Below are positions 62,378 through 64,000 of a DNA stretch of 64,000 bases, piece by piece (position 1 is the stretch's first letter; the number at the start of each line of letters is the position of its first letter). The translations under genes and the position numbers were made by a program. Origin of the DNA: Deferribacter desulfuricans SSM1 (GTDB lineage: Bacteria; Chrysiogenota; Deferribacteres; Deferribacterales; Deferribacteraceae); NCBI RefSeq assembly GCF_000010985.1, contig NC_013939.1, forward strand, positions 1,827,501 to 1,891,500. Reading direction: 5' to 3'. Below the pieces are notes generated by a model that did not search any database, had not been told where the DNA came from, and saw only the letters and a program-made list of their open reading frames with translations.

Positions 62378-62830
62378 TTAAATATTTCTCATTCTATCCA
62401 TTATGGTTGAAAATACCAAAATTGTATTTGTTTGTCTTACTCCATTAATATTTCTTATTTTTTTAATAAGTTTAGATAACGTTTCAGTATTTCTTGTGAT
62501 AACCTTTAACAGCATAGTAAAATCACCTGTAACATGATGGCATTCAACTATATCATCATCAAAATTTGATAGCATAACTTCAAAATCTTCGATATGCTGA
62601 GCATTATCAATTGATATACCTATAAATGCAAGGATATCATAACCGAGAGCTTTGTAGTTTATTTTAGTAGTATACTGCTCAATAATCCCTTCTTTTTCTA
62701 ACTTTTTAATCCTCTCGATAACTGAAGGTGGCTTCATCCCTACAGCTTTAGAGATATCCGCATAAGAAGTCCTACCATCTTCAATTAAAATATTTATTAT
62801 CTTTTTATCTGTTTCATCAATATGCTTCAT
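62378..62830 (-). CDS. Lrp/AsnC-family transcriptional regulator
   Basis: A 150-residue regulator with the N-terminal helix-turn-helix IDETDKKIINILIEDGRTSYADISKAVGMKPPSVIERIKKLEKEGII and a RAM domain (ILAFIGISID, CHHVTGDFTMLLKV, NGVRQTNTILV) that binds amino acids and forms octamers. Effector and targets are unknown. It is 3 bases after nth and 7 before the glycosyltransferase gene, an unusual operon place for an Lrp protein. Confidence 0.93.
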   Translation of the reverse strand: MKHIDETDKKIINILIEDGRTSYADISKAVGMKPPSVIERIKKLEKEGIIEQYTTKINYKALGYDILAFIGISIDNAQHIEDFEVMLSNFDDDIVECHHVTGDFTMLLKVITRNTETLSKLIKKIRNINGVRQTNTILVFSTIMDRMRNI

Positions 62831-62833
62831 TTC

Positions 62834-63496
62834 TTACCTCCATCTATCTACATTTATTTTATCACACTTATCATAAAGTATGCAAGCTGAGCATAAAGGT
62901 GATATAGGCTTGCAAATATGCTGACCATAACTCACAAGAATTTCGTTCCACTTCTTCCACATATGTTTTGGCAATATTTTCCTAAGATCCATTTCTGTTT
63001 GCTCTGGTGTTTTAGTTTTTACTACACCAAGCCTATTACATATTCTGTGGACATGAGTATCAACACAAATCCCCTCTTTATCAAACCCTTCAACCAACAC
63101 AAGATTTGCTGTTTTCCTCCCCACACCTTTAATTTTTAAAAGCTCCTCTAGCGAATCAGGGACTCTACCTTCATACTTTTCTATTAACGTTTTAGAAACT
63201 TCTTTTAAAACTTTTACTTTTTTTCTATAAAAACCAGCTGGATATAGTATTTTTTCCAACTCTTCATCTTCCATTTTTAAAAGTTTATTAGGTGTATCAG
63301 CTACTTCAAATAACTTTTTTGAAACCTCTAACGTAACCTCATCTTTGGTTCTAAGAGAAATTAAACAACTCACTAAAACCTTAAAAGGATCTCTACCATT
63401 TTTCTCAGCAATTTTAGTGACTGATGGACTTTTAAGATTTTCATAAGCTTTCAATAATAAATCATATATTTCTTTAATATCATTCCTGTTCTTCAA
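62834..63496 (-). CDS. nth: Endonuclease III
   Basis: A 220-residue base-excision repair glycosylase/AP lyase for oxidised pyrimidines. The helix-hairpin-helix [20 protein letters not shown] with catalytic lysine, the catalytic aspartate in [14 protein letters not shown], and the C-terminal [4Fe-4S] motif C-x6-C-x2-C-x5-C ([19 protein letters not shown]) are all present. It overlaps the small upstream gene by 17 bases. Confidence 0.96.
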   Translation of the reverse strand: MKNRNDIKEIYDLLLKAYENLKSPSVTKIAEKNGRDPFKVLVSCLISLRTKDEVTLEVSKKLFEVADTPNKLLKMEDEELEKILYPAGFYRKKVKVLKEVSKTLIEKYEGRVPDSLEELLKIKGVGRKTANLVLVEGFDKEGICVDTHVHRICNRLGVVKTKTPEQTEMDLRKILPKHMWKKWNEILVSYGQHICKPISPLCSACILYDKCDKINVDRWR

Positions 63497-63731
63497 GAAG
63501 TTCCCTCATTTTAGGTTTTATATGAATTTCACTTAAATCAAATTTTTTTAATGATTGAGCAATAATATTCAATTTATATTCTGTTGAGGCTTTTTTATCT
63601 ATTATGATATAATAATTTTCGTTTACTCTACACAATCCACCTCGGGCGTTTGTTTTTTCATATCTTATTTTAATACCCAATTTTGCAGCAAGTTCTTCAA
63701 AATCTTTTAATAACTTTTTCTTATCTTTCAT
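63480..63731 (-). CDS. Conserved hypothetical protein upstream of nth
   Basis: An 83-residue basic protein with no signal or membrane helix. It has an N-terminal helix ([18 protein letters not shown]), a short beta part ([27 protein letters not shown]) and a helix ([20 protein letters not shown]), ending in KPKMRELLE. The GGLCRVN...YYIIIDKK pattern suggests a small conserved family I recall near nth genes, without known function. It is the first gene of the operon ending in the transglycosylase. Confidence 0.75.
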   Translation of the reverse strand: MKDKKKLLKDFEELAAKLGIKIRYEKTNARGGLCRVNENYYIIIDKKASTEYKLNIIAQSLKKFDLSEIHIKPKMRELLEEQE

Positions 63732-63789
63732 TAACCCACCCTTGCTGATACTTTTATATTTTTTTCTTTGATTAAATCAACTAAAATAA

Positions 63790-63818
63790 TTGACATTTTA
63801 ACATTTTAAGTATTATAT
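63790..63818 (+). promoter_or_regulatory. Promoter of the SAM-riboswitch transcript
   Basis: TTGACA at 63790-63795, a 17-base spacer and TTATAT at 63813-63818 (or TATTAT at 63811-63816 with a 15-base spacer) lie before the riboswitch. Confidence 0.55.
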
Positions 63819-63829
63819 GTGTATATGTT

Positions 63830-63861
63830 TGCCAATCCTATCTGAATATGGTAGATTGGCA
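63830..63861 (+). other. Leader stem-loop before the SAM aptamer
   Basis: TGCCAATCCTA and TAGATTGGCA are inverted repeats with one bulged C and an 11-base loop. The hairpin ends 7 bases before P1 of the riboswitch. Confidence 0.5.
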
Positions 63862-63868
63862 AGATGAA

Positions 63869-63978
63869 CTCTTATCAAGAGTGGTGGAGGGAACGGGCCC
63901 TGTGAAGCCACAGCAACCGGTCAGCATTTTGCTGATGACAGGTGCTAAGTCCCGCCCTGAAAGAGGGGAAGATAAGAG
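63869..63978 (+). ncRNA. SAM-I (S-box) riboswitch aptamer
   Basis: The sequence has the S-box core: CTTATCAAGAG, GGAGGGA, CAGCAACC, GGTGCTAAGTCC and GAAGATAAG, in order. P1 is formed by CTCTTATC (63869-63876) and GATAAGAG (63971-63978). Ligand is S-adenosylmethionine; binding shuts off methionine or SAM genes. The regulated gene lies to the right, outside the window. Confidence 0.96.
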
Positions 63979-64000
63979 GTTGATGAATACAAGCCTCTTT
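63974..64000 (+). terminator. Expression-platform terminator of the SAM-I riboswitch (partial)
   Basis: AAGAGGTTG overlaps the 3' strand of P1 and pairs with CAAGCCTCTT (63990-63999) with one bulged G; a T follows at the window edge. This fits a terminator whose left arm is shared with P1 and its flank. The T-run itself is cut off. Confidence 0.65.

Noticed and set aside
1-64000. CRISPR arrays, prophage, transposase or integrative element
   Set aside because: No regularly spaced repeats, cas genes, integrase, transposase or phage structural genes were seen; base composition is even apart from the small repeats.

Overview
The window is AT-rich, gene-dense bacterial chromosome. The gene content (periplasmic nitrate reductase with an octaheme HAO-type cytochrome, a cytochrome-b/iron-sulfur ETF:menaquinone oxidoreductase, a TAXI-type TRAP transporter, c-heme sensing and many c-di-GMP proteins) suggests an anaerobic or microaerophilic respiratory bacterium. 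A member of the Deferribacterota (Deferribacter/Calditerrivibrio-like) is my best guess; this is inference from gene content and base composition, not a database result. No rRNA, tRNA, CRISPR array, transposase or phage gene was seen.

Layout. 1-5.5 kb (minus): one tightly coupled operon of three EamA permeases, lgt, an HD-domain protein, ruvB and radA (cut by the window edge). 5.9-8.2 kb: pta-ackA. 8.2-17.5 kb: the respiratory nitrogen region, with an octaheme HAO-like cytochrome transcribed away from napM-napA-napD-napG-napH, followed by a response regulator and a histidine kinase whose periplasmic domain carries a CXXCH heme site. No napB, napC or nrfA is present, so NapA plus a reductively working HAO is a plausible nitrate-to-ammonium route. 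17.6-18.8 kb: csoR and a CopZ-like protein, and a secreted hypothetical. 18.8-28.0 kb (minus): a complete beta-oxidation set (thiolase, hydroxyacyl-CoA dehydrogenase, crotonase, acyl-CoA dehydrogenase, membrane ETF:menaquinone oxidoreductase, EtfB, EtfA) followed by an SCP2 protein and a nitronate monooxygenase-like flavoprotein. A MerR regulator is encoded divergently and a LiuR-like palindrome lies before the thiolase gene. 28.7-32.7 kb: thioesterase, DUF554, PLD nuclease, engB, DHH and YjbQ genes. 32.8-35.9 kb: a TAXI TRAP transporter. 36.1-42.6 kb: uvrC, then a GntR / ATP-grasp / KamA-like radical SAM / M20 peptidase operon that looks like an uncharacterised amino-acid-modifying pathway. 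42.8-52.7 kb: a signalling island (two PAS/GAF-EAL proteins, one membrane GGDEF protein, one chemoreceptor). 52.8-63.7 kb: glnD with a FliL-like gene, mtaB, CoA-disulfide reductase-rhodanese, purC, an MltD-like LysM transglycosylase, a glycosyltransferase, an Lrp regulator and nth. The window ends in a SAM-I riboswitch whose gene lies outside.

The best candidates for something undescribed are the KamA-like/ATP-grasp operon (the KamA homologue has lost both lysine-recognition aspartates and has its own GntR palindrome), the hao-nap cluster wired to a c-heme sensor kinase, a 130-bp three-way-junction palindrome flanked by 8-bp direct repeats inside the etf operon, and a dispersed palindromic repeat family with three clear copies and one decayed copy.
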